From positions 1,922,001 through 1,986,000 of the forward strand of contig OY755174.1 of the NCBI GenBank assembly GCA_963576735.1: a stretch of DNA of 64,000 nt. The letters are read 5' to 3'. Below are positions 1 through 12,800 of this stretch, piece by piece. The position numbers and the translations under genes are program-made. The notes under the pieces were generated by a model that saw only the letters and a program-made list of their open reading frames with translations, searched no databases and had not been told where the DNA came from. How positions within the stretch are numbered: position 1 is the stretch's first letter; each line of letters begins with the position of its first letter. Source of the DNA: Bedellia somnulentella (Eukaryota; Arthropoda; Insecta; Lepidoptera; Bedelliidae).

Positions 1-299
1 TATACTCTTAACTAAACGACGTTTTTTTGTTCTCGACAATCACGCGAACGAAGTCGCGGGCACAGCTAGTGTGAAGAATAAGTCTTATGAATAAGTAAAA
101 GTGCATATACATCAACACCCACATAAAAACATAATAAAAATAAATATCACCTTATGTAATGTGTTGTTTTAAAATAAGTTTATAATGAAGGAATGTAAAA
201 AATGAGTGTTAATATATAATCCATTTTATTAGCAGCGATAAGATTATTGTGTAAAGTACATTCGCACTCTCTATTTATATTGATTTCTTTAATACATAT
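1..299. other. No recognisable feature
   Basis: AT-rich sequence without a convincing gene or repeat. Confidence 0.5.
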
Positions 300-775
300 T
301 CATGCCCACGTTACTTTCACGCCGTATATCCCCGAAGGGTTGACAGTGGTTATTATATTTTGTGCAAATCATTTAAAATTTTAGTCTCTTGGTGTTTTAA
401 AATGCCTCCTTTTGCTAAGACAGGCCATCACCGCTTCGTACCAATGCACCCAACCAGTGCAACTCAGCCATGTGGGTTTCGTCACGATGTTTTTACCAAC
501 TTTGATAAATTAACCACAAATATGACTTTAGATTTTTGGGCGATGCGGTTGGAGACCCATCACCAACAACCTTTATTGTACCATCTTTTCCCCACTAAAC
601 TTTCCAAAAGTGGCTGAGGAATTTCTAATTCCTTAGCTCTGGCTACCCCTTCTAGGGCTTTATAGCCGTGAGTATATGTATGTATGTATGTATGTATGTA
701 TGACCTTAGAAAAGAAACATTAAAGTAGCACCTGACTAAAGATTTGAATTTCTCATGCTGAGCTATCGAAGTTAG
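300..775 (-). repeat. Family B tRNA-derived SINE, interrupted by a family A copy
   Basis: Two parts (300-530 and 711-775) match the family B consensus (TATCCCCGAAGGG near 328; TCAGCCATGTGGGTTTC near 465). Family A sits between them at 531-702. Short duplicates TGACTTTAGA and TGACCTTAGA flank it, as expected for the later insertion. Confidence 0.7.
531..702 (+). repeat. Family A retroposon, 5'-truncated
   Basis: Sense copy from GATTTTTGGGCGATGCGG to the (TATG)n tail. Confidence 0.8.
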
Positions 776-1136
776 ATATAATAATTGTACGAGTAATGCT
801 TTGATGGAAAACCTACATATTTGAGTTCATACATTGTCGTGTGGTTACGTTATCTTCTTTATGATATATTATTTCTGTAAGCCTCTTTCTTGCCCGGAAG
901 CCTGTGACGCGATGAGTTAAGCTAGAAATTTGGTTCAGGTATCGTTTTGTACAGTTCGCGGCCGTGGTGTGCACAAAAGTCAGACATCTGATGTAACTGG
1001 ATTAAGTTAATTGTTACAGAATTTCAAAGTTTCGATTTTGGCCCATAGACTTTGCTTGAGTGTCATAAGCGCGCGCAAACTTTAGTCGATCAGAGATGCG
1101 CTGACTCAGAGACTACGGTTAAGTATTATTTTAAAA

Positions 1137-1349
1137 TAGGAGGGGTAGCCAGAGCTAAGGAATTAGAAATTGCTCAGCCACTTTTGGAAGTTGCATGGGG
1201 AAAAGATGGTAAAATAAAGGTTGTTGGTGATGGGTCTCCAACCGCATCGCGCAAAAATCCCTTAAAAAGCCCCAATACCGTTAGTCACCTTTTACGTACA
1301 CCCACCGGAAGAAATGGGGTAGTGCTATTCTAAGCCGACACTACACAGC
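1137..1349 (-). repeat. Family A retroposon
   Basis: Antisense copy ending CACTACACAGC. The microsatellite tail and the last ~30 bp of the element are missing. Confidence 0.8.
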
Positions 1350-1766
1350 AAATGTATTTTAAAATGTCTTTATTAAATAGTACGACAAGTTTTAAGTAAT
1401 GAAATTATTATGACCAATGTATTCCTGCGATGAACAGGTCTAGATGCCGGCTGATCTCACTATATAATTGAATTAGAACCAAGGTTTTAGTCAGTATATT
1501 TTGTTTAAACTTAATATAAAAAATACGAACTCTTTATCGTTTCCACTTATAAACCATCTATAAAAAGTTTTGTGGTTTTGGAGACCACCTGATACTTCCC
1601 TCGTGACACGTACGGGGTGCAACCTACCAAACTAATAGCGCATCAGATCGAAACAATGGATTTAAAAACCAGGCTTCCATAAGATGATCAATGAATGGAT
1701 GAAACCTACTGAAAGTTGATTACTTTGATGCGAAATGTACCGATAATTTTATTTGTCATATTTATT

Positions 1767-1897
1767 GTTTGCTATCACGTGAACAGTACACTAAAACATG
1801 GGTAGGTACTGTGAACACCAAATGGCAATGCCACGTGATGTTCAGAAGTATTAGTACCTCTGTCAACCCTTTCGGGGATATTCGACGTGAACATTTG
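1767..1897 (+). repeat. Family B SINE, 5'-truncated
   Basis: Sense copy with CACGTGATGTTCAGAAGTAT and CGGGGATATTCG. The tRNA head is absent. Confidence 0.75.
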
Positions 1898-2248
1898 AGT
1901 TTGAGTTTTTGAGATTGTGTGCTAGTCCAGTCCTCCAAATAAAACAAATCCAGCTGCCGCATGAAGATCTTTTTAATCGACTTTTAGTCGTCAGAACCAT
2001 TATTTTTAAAGTATTCATGAATACTCACCGATTTTTTTCTTCAATGCGGTATTCTTCGCACCATTATCTACTATATGAGTCAATTCTTCAACATTGAAAG
2101 TGCATTTTTTTCTTTCTTTTAACAAGTCTTCATTAATATGGGCCATTTTACTTTATATCTCCTGAAATGAAAATTATCATCTTAATTTTACAATAGTGCT
2201 CCTAATGATATTATTGAGATGAAAACCGTTAAATATATACTATTAATA

Positions 2249-2413
2249 CGGCGATAGGCCTGCCCCCTATCACGTGAGTACACTGTCCATGCAAAACGTG
2301 GGTACTCTGAACACCAAGTGACAAAGTCACGTGATGTTCAGAAGTATTAGTACCTCTGCCAACCCCTTCGGGGATATTCGGCGTGAACGTTTATGTTATG
2401 GTTATGTTATGTT
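2249..2413 (+). repeat. Family B SINE, 5'-truncated, with (TTATG)n tail
   Basis: Runs from GGCGATAGGCCTGCCCCC to GTGAACGTTTATGTTATG, then further TTATG units. This copy shows the 3' end and tail of the family. Confidence 0.8.
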
Positions 2414-4450
2414 ATATACTATAAACTTGAAGGTTTGAGGCACGGATTCAAATCCCTAAGGAGCCTACACCATACACCTTTACAAGCAATTAGCGACATA
2501 TACATCATTTATTTTATATTTATATTATCTGTGATCATAGTCACTGTCTTCCTAATTTCCATTCACAGGGCATTTTATCGCATATTTTTTGCATGGTATT
2601 GTACCCTTGCGGAAAATTATATTTCAGATCTACATCTGAGCAAAATTGTCAAAAACAAACCGGATATTAGGCAAACCTTCCATATCCAAAGGCTTTAAGT
2701 ATATTTAGTGTTTAACTACATTTAATATTAAAATACGTAAAACAAATTAGGAGCACATGATTATTTTACCAATGTTATACATCGATTGCGAGCTAGTTTG
2801 CGCTTACTAGTTTTTTATCAGTAGTTATTTCTAATGCTAATCCAATCCAGACTCTCTTTTACAAAATTATTAAAAAAACAATACTAACTCTGGTTTTATT
2901 TTATTATACATAACTATGATAAAGTCATAGTTAATAGGATGAAATAAAATATAATTATTTATCAACGGTAAACTATAAACACTATTCAGTGTTCAAAACT
3001 CAATCATACATCTAAGAAATATGTATTAACTTCCTATATCTTATAGAGAATTAAATTATATTCTACGTAAATGTGTGTCCAGTCCATTACATATTATAGA
3101 AAGTGCGCAATGTTTATTTCAATGATAAAATACATTTTATTTAACAGAATTAAAACAGAACTAGCAACGTGCATTAGTTCTCTGAACAGACAAAGAGTTT
3201 GTACTCTTTATTCTATGAGTTTGTACAATTTCATACTCCTTCGTCCAGGGGATTTTCGTAAATAGGGGTCCAAAGTTCGATCTATAAGCATTATTTAATT
3301 TGTTGATTTAAATAATTGTTATTTTATAATCTGTATTTTTCTCCATAACCCCCTTAGGTTTACTAAGTTAGTCTGAATGATTACTATTGACTACGGATTA
3401 CGCTACAATATATTAACAAATTGATTTTATTCTCAGTGACCTTGAACTTGACACCAAAGATATAAGCAAACATAAGACAGTTAGCGCCATCTTTGGCAAG
3501 TAAAGTAAACCACGTTAACAATAGTTAACATTGTCGCGAATGTGAACATAACAAGCAATAAAATCTTAACCTAAAAAATTAAACTACAAAAGTATTTACC
3601 TGCGTTTATTCCTAAAAACAGTGATCACGGTAACGGTATGAAACTCACATGGATACTAAAGTGTTGTTATTGGCAATTGGCAAAAGATTAAGAGATACTA
3701 CAATCAGTTATATATTTTTTATCAAAACAATATCGTCACTACGTCACTCTTGCAGGAGTGTGTGATAGTAGTCTTTGAGTGTGTGTTGCGTTAGCGGTAT
3801 TAGATTAGACCGTACCGTATGACATGAAAACTTGTTTGTAGTAGTTAGTACTCGTCCGTCCATAATTATCATGACTTTACAATTATGCGTAAACCAAGAC
3901 TTAAAGTTTAAATTAGTTAATAACATTTGGTCCAAGTTTCGCAATGAAGTATATGAACTTATTTCAACTTTGTCTTAGCTTTCTGCTCATTTGTTTTATG
4001 ATGTATATTTTACTAAAACAGATTTACTACAGATTAATAATTTTAAAAAACGCTTCTTTTAAGTATTTAGTTACGGACCAAAAGCAGTTTTATTTTACTG
4101 ATTTCATCGACATTTCTTTTTATAAAATACTAAGTAAGTACGTTATCTATTGACTATTAGCGCAGCACTGCTCCGATTAGAAGCCATTTGAAGCTCTTTG
4201 ACCCATTACTTATCAAATCAGTGCTCTATGAATACATTAACATAATCACTATCGGATAGTTATTTAGATCATAAGTGCTACCATATAAATGTAGTCAACC
4301 CCATTTTACGGCTATGGCTCCCCGTTTACAGTTTTTTGTAACCGATTGTGTCGAAATAAAATATAAAATATTGGCCATCATAACACCTTTATATTATAAT
4401 TTGTATATAATTAGCAGGGAACAGCATCTAAGTGGTATTCTGTCCTTTTA
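2414..4450. other. About 2 kb without recognised genes or repeats
   Basis: AT-rich; only short chance ORFs, for example 2393-2698, with no family resemblance. Confidence 0.5.
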
Positions 4451-4451
4451 G

Positions 4452-4489
<38 letters not shown>

Positions 4490-4490
4490 C
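4451..4490. repeat. (TA)n microsatellite
   Basis: Uninterrupted TA dinucleotides over about 30 bp, then imperfect units. Confidence 0.9.
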
Positions 4491-4523
4491 AATTACGTAA
4501 TTCTTCGAAAAATAAATAAATAC

Positions 4524-4840
4524 GGAAGTCCCACAGGGTGCTATCCTGGGACCATTGCTATTTATTTTGTTCTTTGCAAATATTGCTGACTGCATAAATT
4601 AATACAAGCTAAATATTTAGGACGACTATGTGGAATTGTATGTCTCTGGCAAACATAACAATGCAGTAGACACTGTTATTAATCGGAATTATCTTAATAT
4701 TTGACTGATCCGAGAGAAATTGTTTTGTGTTCAACCCGACAGAGTCCAAATATGTGGTATTTGGAATAAAACCTGAGGTCTGTAATATATCGGATGCCTT
4801 GAAATGCGATGTAGATGTTAGAGAGCAACCACTGAAATGG
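4524..4840 (+). mobile_element. Decayed non-LTR reverse transcriptase fragment
   Basis: Translation at 4527 gives VPQGAILGPLLFILFFANI, the conserved RT block around the GVPQG motif. Further down PTESKYVVFGIKP resembles the segment after the catalytic YADD region. It carries stops and frame breaks. The (TAA)n tail of the LINE at 4841-7856 begins right where it ends, suggesting insertion into this older fragment. Confidence 0.65.
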
Positions 4841-5059
4841 GTAATAATAATAATAATAATAATAATAAAATCGTTTATTTTCTAATTAACCTATGTACAA
4901 ATTATACTAGAGCACATATTTTACAATTAAAATAAGGGTGAGACATATAGAGTACATTAGTGCCATTATAGGTCGTGCCTGTGCAATGGACACTAATAAT
5001 TTAATTTTTTAAAAGAATACAAAAACAAATCGTGTTCTCCTCTAGTAAGAAAATATGTA

Positions 5060-5095
<36 letters not shown>

Positions 5096-7856
5096 AATGT
5101 GTGTATAGGGGTGTGTGTAGTATTTGTATATGTATGTGTGTGTTCGCGTAAATATATATATATATATAATTGGATATATAATTATTTGATATAGGTAAGA
5201 AGCATCTCTGTGTCGTCATAATTCAGGGTTAGGAGAAAGTCAGTATTTTTTTTCTTAAAATTGAATGCAGAAAGTTGGTTACTAGGCATCAATTTATTCA
5301 CTTTATTGTAAAGTAATGGTCCCAAGAAGCAGAAGAACCGATTTGCAAATTGGGTTTTTAGACGTGGAACGGAGGCAAAAAGTGGATAGCGGGAAGAACG
5401 AGAGTTTGAAGGTAACGGGGGAGGCGTTTGAGAGTGCTGTTTAAGCAGAGTATGTAGAATAAAGAGCTGGCGGACAGTTAATAAACTACTACTACTGTAA
5501 AGTTCGTAAGTAGGGAAGAGTCGAGGTTTACGATTAATCGTTTTGAGAACAGCCCTTTGGGCGCGTTCTAGTGTAATCAGTAAGGATTTGGAAGCACCCC
5601 CCCATGAAGTTATACAGTAAGTTAATATAGATTGACAGAGTGCTATGTATACTGTCTTAAGAAGGGCGGGATTAGAAATATTTCGCAATTTGCTGAAGAC
5701 GTAAATTAGCTTCCTGACCCTTGAGGCGACATGAGAAATATGTTCGGAAAAGGTGAGCTTATAATCTACCATTACACCTAAATATCTTATGACCTTGACC
5801 CTCTCAATTAATGGACAAGAACAAGAACTGCGAGCGTTACTGTGGAAACAGAACTTGCGTAATACATAAGTATCCGGGGGAGGTTGCGTTTTTTCTGTAA
5901 TCGAGATGGTCATGTATTTAGTCTTTGTTGTATTTAATGATAGACTGTTTGCCACTAACCACTTAGATATTATATTAAAGCCTTGTTGAGCAGAGTTGAA
6001 AGTTTCATACCATGAAGAACCAGTAAATGTGAGTACAGTGTCGTCAGCAAAAGAAATAATTTGGCCATCGTTCAGTTTGAAGTCGGACAGCTCATTAATA
6101 TATATGAGAAAGAGCAGCGGTCCCAGTATGCTTCCCTGAGGAACACCATATTTGATGTTAAGTGGGGAGCTTGTGATACCCTCAATAGTAACATACTGAG
6201 ACCGGTCGGTCAGATAGCTTTCAAACAACTTTAGCTGTGTACCACGAATTCCCATAGCCTCCATTTTGCGCAAAAGAATTGGGATGGAGGTACTGTCGAA
6301 CGCTTTAGCCAGGTCCAAAAAGATAGACAAAACTCTTTTTCCTTTGTCTAAATTACGAGCTATGTGGTCGGTTAAGTTGTGGACTGCTTCTGACGTAGAT
6401 CGTCCGCGTCGGAAACCGTATTGGTTTAGGGATAGCAAGGTTTTGTCCTCTAGATAGGCGATCAAACGGGAATTTATGAGGCGTTCTATAATTTTTGACA
6501 AGGCGGGAAGGACAGAAATCGGACGGTAATTAGTTATATTATATTTATCTCCCGACTTATAAATTGGATGGACCACAGCTTTTTTCAAATAATCTGGGAA
6601 GACACCCAGATGAAAACTAAGATTAATAATATGTGCAAGAGAAGGGATCATAATATTTTTGAATCTTTTAATGACTTCAGATGGTATGCCATCCCATCCA
6701 ACTGCACATTCTGACTTTATCAAGTTTATAACCTTGTCTATCTCATCATAGTCAGTGTCGAGTAAGACAAAAGAATCAGCGAGGTTACTTTGTGACGGCA
6801 GTGAAACTGGCTGAGTCGGCGCTTCCTCAGGAAACGGAACTATATTTTCTGCAATATGTGTGCCTACTTCAACAAAGAAGTTGTTTACGTCATTCACAGA
6901 TTGGGAGGGACAGGGGCGAGAGTTAAGCAGATCTTTTGCAGTTGATTTAGTTTTTTTTATACCAGCAACATCACCAATGACTCGCCATAACTGTTTAGTG
7001 TTTGACTTCGCATTTTCCAATTCACTTCTTTCGTAATTTTCCTTAGCCTTTTTTAAAAGATTGTTACAAAAACCACGATACCTTTTGAAAGTAAGAGAGA
7101 GAGTGGTGTTTTTAGGGTCTAGTTTCAATTTTTTGTGAAGGTAGTCTCTGTTTCGCATACACCTGAGTAGACCAGTAGTGATCCAAGGTTTAATGATTCG
7201 TAAGCGGTGGGGAATGGGCACGACTGTTGTAGTTTCTGCAATAGCTGTTTGTACTGAATCTACAAGATACGAAAGGGCAGCATTTGGGTCTGTAGATGTA
7301 AATACTGGGTCTAGATCAATTTGCTGCATCAGGATACTTAATCGAGAAAAGTCAGTCTTCGTTCTTGTTTTTTTTATATATTGATATTTGACCGAAGAAA
7401 GGGCTAAAAGAACAGAGTCATGATCAGTGACTGACGATTGAAGTACGAGGGTCTCTGCAGGGTACTGAGTCTTCAGTATGACATGGTCCAGGCATGCTTT
7501 TTTATGAGTCGCAAAACAGTGAGCTGGCAAAAGACTCCATTCAAGATGAAGAAGATTCCAGAAACTTTTGTATGTTTAAAAAGCACCAAGGTCTGTAAAA
7601 TGCTAGAACGGCAATATCAGTAGCAATTTTGACAATTAAACAGCTAGCTTCATCAAATTCAGGCTCTTCAACAATAACATTTTTTAATCTCTCAGCAACA
7701 TAGACGACAACACCATCATTTTGGTTGTAGGGTTTAGTTGAAGTGTGGGGCTTATAACCTTTAAGATAAGGAATATTAGGGTTATGTTGAAGCCAGCATT
7801 CAGAGAGCACTAATATATCTATATCGGAATTGATGGCGTTTAAAAGTACTCTAGTC
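4841..7856 (-). mobile_element. 5'-truncated non-LTR retrotransposon (CR1/jockey-like RT)
   Basis: A single RT frame runs from 7530 to 5182. It has NYRPISVLPALSKIIERL, QYGFRRGRSTSEAV, the first catalytic motif [23 protein letters not shown], the FADD box (FADDTVL), and YLGVMVD. Upstream, 7810-7541 holds part of an APE-type endonuclease (LSECWLQHN, NDGVVVYV). An internal deletion at about 7530-7560 joins the two in different frames and removes the rest of the endonuclease. The minus-strand 3' end is an (ATT)n tail at 4843-4868. The RT core looks intact but the element cannot be autonomous. The clade cannot be fixed without a tree. Confidence 0.85.
5057..5092. repeat. (GT)n microsatellite
   Basis: A run of GT units inside the 3' UTR of the LINE, followed by imperfect TGTA/TGTG repeats. 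Confidence 0.85.
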
Positions 7857-8141
7857 TAAAAGTAGTAATAATCTTAGTATAGATTACATGGTTCTATTAC
7901 CCATGTTTTCTATTATTGATGAATGTACAATTTTGATTTGAGGACCATGTTTGTGCTTAGACATAGCTTCCATCGCCTCAAGGTTCTTTAAAAATTTAAC
8001 TGAGTCTGGATTGGCATGGCCATCGTTGTCATATTATCAAGTTAAACCTAGGGAAGAGATGTGATTTCAGGCAGCTGCGATAACCAAAACAATCTACAAT
8101 GTCGTGACTGCTTGCTCAAGCAGGTTGTCAAATTGAATAAA

Positions 8142-8545
8142 GACTAAATAAAGGAAAGAAAAATTTTGACACAGGCGGGACTCGAACCCGTGACCTCGGG
8201 TATACGCCCCGACGCTCTGCCAATTGAGCCACCGTGTCAATGGCTGCCAGCGCGAAATTCTTCTATCCTTTATTTCTTTTACACGTTTAAGTAGTGTTTG
8301 CGTTTCCTATAACATAAATATAACATAAACGTTCACGCCGTTTATCCCCGAAGGGGTTGGCAGAGGTACCAATACTCCTGAACTCACATGGCAAGCGCCA
8401 TCTAGTTTCCAGAGAAGGTAACCACGTTTTGCTTAGACAGTGTACTCACGTGATAGGGGGCAGGCCTATCGCCGCTTCCTACTTCCTATTTATTAGTAAT
8501 AATCCCCACATGAGGTTCTCATGAACAAAAAGATTTAAATTATGT
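8142..8545 (-). repeat. Family C tRNA-derived SINE, split by a family B copy
   Basis: 8142-8306 and 8483-8545 together match the unbroken copy at 35650-35925. The tRNA-like part (GCTCAATTGG A-box region, GGGTTCGAGTCCCGCC B box) is on the minus strand. Family B (8307-8482) lies inside it. Confidence 0.75.
8307..8482 (-). repeat. Family B SINE nested in family C
   Basis: Antisense copy with (ATAAC)n-like tail at the left, CACGCCGTTTATCCCCGAAG, and CAGGCCTATCGCC at the right. Confidence 0.8.
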
Positions 8546-8840
8546 CAAATTGAAGTTTCTGGGGGCACCATTACATCAGAGTGCCTCCTTGATAACGAAG
8601 TCAACAGAATTTGAACAGTTGCCGCAATCTTTGGCTGACTCCACGTCAAGGTGTTTCGTCCGCATGATATAAAAACTCTCTTCGAAAGTAACTGCCGAAA
8701 CATGGCGAACGTTCTGCTAAATCTCTTGTATGCCTCTGGTGTGTTTATCATGTCTCAGAACATATTTGCACAGTGGATTAATTGCATCTAAAGTACCTAC
8801 GTGACATTACACAGTCACAGACAGTCTGCTGCAGTGACTT
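8546..8840. other. No recognisable feature
   Basis: A 68-aa minus-strand frame (8751-8545) is present but matches nothing recognised. Confidence 0.4.
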
Positions 8841-8844
8841 CTGC

Positions 8845-9185
8845 GGTGGGCAGGCCATGTCTCCCGCATGTCAAATGACAGACTAGGCTAGCTAAGCGCA
8901 TCTTCTATATTGAATTAAAGGATGGTAAGCGGAAAGCAGCGGGCCTATTGATTCGGTATTCGGTGCTTAAGCGTCACTGAAGCGTTGTGACATTGACTCG
9001 TCACAGTGGGAAGTAATGGCAGAGGACCGGCCGGCTTGGAGGCATGCAGTACGTATTTATGCGTAAGGTGATTGAGTTTGAAAGGAAAAGACGTGATGTG
9101 GTCGATGCAAAGAGGGATGAGCTTAAAGCCCAACCACCTGCGGCTATCAATTTTAACTATATTTCAGGGGTACTAACTTGAAGCA
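8845..9185 (+). mobile_element. Decayed LINE reverse-transcriptase C-terminal fragment
   Basis: In three frames the translation gives LRWAGHVSRMSNDRLAKR, then [20 protein letters not shown], then [19 protein letters not shown]. This is the typical C-terminal tail of animal endonuclease/RT LINE proteins, here broken by an insertion at 8884 and later frameshifts. Confidence 0.7.
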
Positions 9186-9492
9186 AATGTTGTTTTTTTA
9201 GAACATGCTACAATTCAGTACTCCTGACATATTTACGGATCTATCCGGTCTTGTAGCATGTTTCATGTTGAACTCAAAATATTCCTAACGTGAAAAATTT
9301 ACAGTTTTTTTAAATATTATCTCTTTTCTTCCCTTCCTTTCCTTCATTATATTTGAAAATATTAACTATGCATAAAAAAGTATTACTTAATCTGTTCAGT
9401 GCAGTTTTTATGACAGACACAATATAAATGCGAGATAGTAGATAAATCTTTATTAGCAGAAATATAGACTACAATAAAGTAATTAAACGCTT
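9186..9492. other. No recognisable feature
   Basis: AT-rich sequence. Confidence 0.4.
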
Positions 9493-9783
9493 TTATGAAA
9501 TTTTAATTGATAAAATATAAAAATATATTTTGAGAGATATTATTGATGTAAAAAAAATATATAAATGTTTATTTAATCTGCAGAATTTGTCATCGTACTC
9601 CACAGTAAATTCCGTAGCCTGTAGCGTATTACAGTAAATCTTTAAGTAGCCATATCTCTTGCATATATCCTGGACTGTCTTGTTATCTTCTCCCTTTTCA
9701 AATTGGTCATTTATGGCACGACCTTCGAGGCAACAATGCAATTCACAAATTGTTAAAATAAGTTTAAGTAAATGAGAACGCAT
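9493..9783 (-). CDS. Doubtful small ORF with a signal-peptide-like start (96 aa)
   Basis: From ATG at 9783 the frame reads MRSHLLKLILTICELHCC followed by EGRA, which resembles a signal peptide. Six Cys occur in the first ~70 residues, then an AT-rich hydrophobic tail that looks non-coding. It begins about 15 bp beyond the ACOX copy A poly(A) signal on the same strand. There is no recognisable family. It may be chance, or one exon of a small secreted protein. Confidence 0.2.
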   Translation of the reverse strand: MRSHLLKLILTICELHCCLEGRAINDQFEKGEDNKTVQDICKRYGYLKIYCNTLQATEFTVEYDDKFCRLNKHLYIFFTSIISLKIYFYILSIKIS

Positions 9784-9796
9784 TTGTACCAAATAA

Positions 9797-9802
9797 TTTA
9801 TT
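9797..9802 (-). terminator. Poly(A) signal of ACOX copy A
   Basis: AATAAA on the minus strand about 50 nt after the TGA at 9852. This predicts a very short 3' UTR. Confidence 0.6.
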
Positions 9803-9851
9803 ACAAAAATATTACAATATAATAAACTTATACAAAATTAACACATATGTT

Positions 9852-12800
9852 TCACAATTTTCCTTGCATAAATGGTTTCAGATACCTATGGAATGTTTCA
9901 TTAACTGGTTCTGCATTGAGTGGACATTTCAAAGCTTCTTCCATCAGACGTTCATACACTTGACCATCGTATGCGCCAAGTGTCGATTGTAATATCTAAA
10001 AATATAAAATTTGTGAATGAAAACTGATCTGATCCAAAATTTGTTCTTTCATGGATTATGGTGTTAACAACCTTGGCTCTTAAGCCGATATTAACGAATA
10101 TTGTTACTAAGTTTAGAGTGATAAGCTTAGTTTAGCTTATCTCACTACACGTTCTCTCGCTACCGAATTCATTGTACCATTTCATACACTATCACACAAT
10201 ATATAACGCTTCTCTCTCATTATCTTTGATGTTTTAATATGAATACCTATGTGTTAAAGCTAATTGTTAGTAACACTTTTCATCATCTCGTTCACCCTTT
10301 CTCGGTCATCATATATATGCCTTACACTCTTTCACATCCCTTTCAAGACACGCCAACTCTCGCATTAAAATTATCTTTCATAATAATTAGTATATTCTTC
10401 TTTTCAAATAATAGGCATCCCCACTAGTCTTAATTAATCCCAATCCTAAGCCTCTAAGGATCCTTGGACACAAACACATTCATAATTGTTCATACAGTGA
10501 GCTGTTCTTTCAGAAATCAGAAGGACCTACGCCTTGCCAAGGTCTGCACTGCCAGCTACTCCTGACCAGATTGCTGTATTCTTCAAAGTTGTGAAACTAT
10601 TTTTTTAGCGCTCCATCTCAATCACACCCTAGCAAATACAGATTCATTCTTCTTTTACTTCCTCAACTTTTGTTGATCCATTAGTTAGAAACCACACCAG
10701 CTAACTATGTTTGCTGAATTATACCATGTTTTGCCCTCCTGAAAGTTTACGTAATTGGCTTATCATATGTCATTCCTGTGGACAATGGCATATATTCTAC
10801 TACAAACTAGTAAACTTACGTCATCCCGTATATCGAAAGCGTCTACAAGTCCCACAGCGTTCGGTCTCAGTTTGATCAGGAGCTCCTCATACCACGACTG
10901 CAGCTTGTCCAGATCTTGCTCTGATACCGAGCAATACTGAAATTATATTGTTCTTATTAGTATTTCTAACTTATACCCTATAATGTAAAACTTATCAGCC
11001 AACTTTCTCAATGAATGATTTTATTAATAATCCCTATTCGTTGATAATGAGTTGTTTAGTTTTTAAGAAACTCTTCACCATTATATCTTCACTTATATCT
11101 GCAGAAGTAATTCAGCACATATTTTTATAAAGATGCTTAGACGATTATGATGTATAACCCCAAGAGACAGATACTAATAGTTCTGACCATTAAGTGACAT
11201 TCTTACCACCTGGAGTACAGAAAACCCACTTTTTGATTGGACGATTTCACTTGATAGGACGCAACCCTAGCGTCGATAATATAAATAATTATGTAATATA
11301 TTACCTGTAACAAATCTCCAGATTTCCGTAAAGCCCAGTAAACTGAGTACAACTCCAACAATTGCTGCAACACTTCTTTTAACTCACTAGAAACATTCGC
11401 CTTTTCTTTCACTGTCTCCTCGCAATAAGTTGATATTAGGATAACTCTGCAGTGAGCCTGAAAACATAAATTTTGAAAACGATAGTACTCTTACTTTATT
11501 CATAGGGGCATTGTTCATCTCATCATAAAAGGCAGCCTATTTATGAAATTTGTCGTGTAAAGCCAGCTTTTTAAAGTGGTTTTTAGGCGACGCGGTTGGA
11601 GACCCATCACCTTTATCATTTTTTACTTCTACCATCTTCTCCCCTATCAACTTCAAATTTTGCTGAGGAGTTTCTAGCTCGGAAGCTCTGGCTACCCGTT
11701 TTTGGAATTTATGACCGTGAGCATACGTAGGTATGATTAATGGAACTGGCAAACAGAAAAGGGAGTAAAACTACAAAATAAAATGAGGGCAACAAACCTC
11801 TGCTGCAGATATAAGCTGCACCGAAGTCATATTCCAGGCGTCTTCTTGAGACATCCCTGATGTTATCAGATCTTTCATTTTGTTGAAGCATTTAGACGTT
11901 TTTCTACAAAAAATGATAATAATTAAAAAAATGATTAATTCATGCAAATTCAAAATATCATTTATAGTATTCCCTAAAAATGCAATTTTGTTTCATTAAT
12001 ACTTCATCCTTACTTGGATACATATATTTACGGTGATACGGTGAATGATCCATTGACTTGTAGGGAAAGCTTTAGGTTACACATTTTCCTTCATTTCTTG
12101 GCTTACATATTAATTCAAAAGAACGTTTTCCAGTAGTCATCCTGTGTGACAGGCATTGATATAGATAGAGAATGTAGTCTAAACCCAAACTTACTTTGCA
12201 GCTATCAGTTGGAAGGCAGCCGCAATTCCGTCAACAGAAGAGTTCCATTTCACATTGAAATTCGCATCTTCCATCCTCTTCATGTACGCCACTGTTGGCA
12301 TCACTACTGCTGGATCTATTTGCTGTTGTTGCCAGACTTTCAAAAGATACCTAAAACATTATAGTTTCTTGAACAAGTTCGGCTTTTATAGTAAAATATT
12401 TATTGAAACCAAACGCTTGGAAAAGCGCAGTAAGAAGTAAAAAAAATGCAGACTTACAGAAAAAGACATATACACAAAAAATATATATTATCATTCCGTG
12501 TTTCGGAGGGTACGTTGAGCCGTCGTCGATCCCGGCTACTATCATGGTACAGTCGCCATCAGATATATCGGAGCGGCCGAGGTACTCAAATACTTCTGAG
12601 CAGCAATAAATTTCAATAAATTCTTTACGGTAAATAAGGTCAATAGGATCTGAATATCCAATTCGCCACAAATATATGAGCAGTCGGTTTTCAATTAAAT
12701 CTGTACTCACAACGACACAATAATATCTGAAAGCAAAACTTGTCAAAGTTATCTGCTTAGACAGGGTGATCATAAATATCTGAACATTAAGAGAAAATAT

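Noticed and set aside
7178..7384. Plus-strand ORFs at 6266-6457, 7178-7384 and 7438-7623
   Set aside because: All are antisense to the LINE reading frame.
12351..12773. 140-aa minus-strand ORF resembling an 84-aa ORF at 14273-14527
   Set aside because: The two are the arms of the foldback element read on opposite strands; the similarity is that of the inverted repeat, not of proteins.
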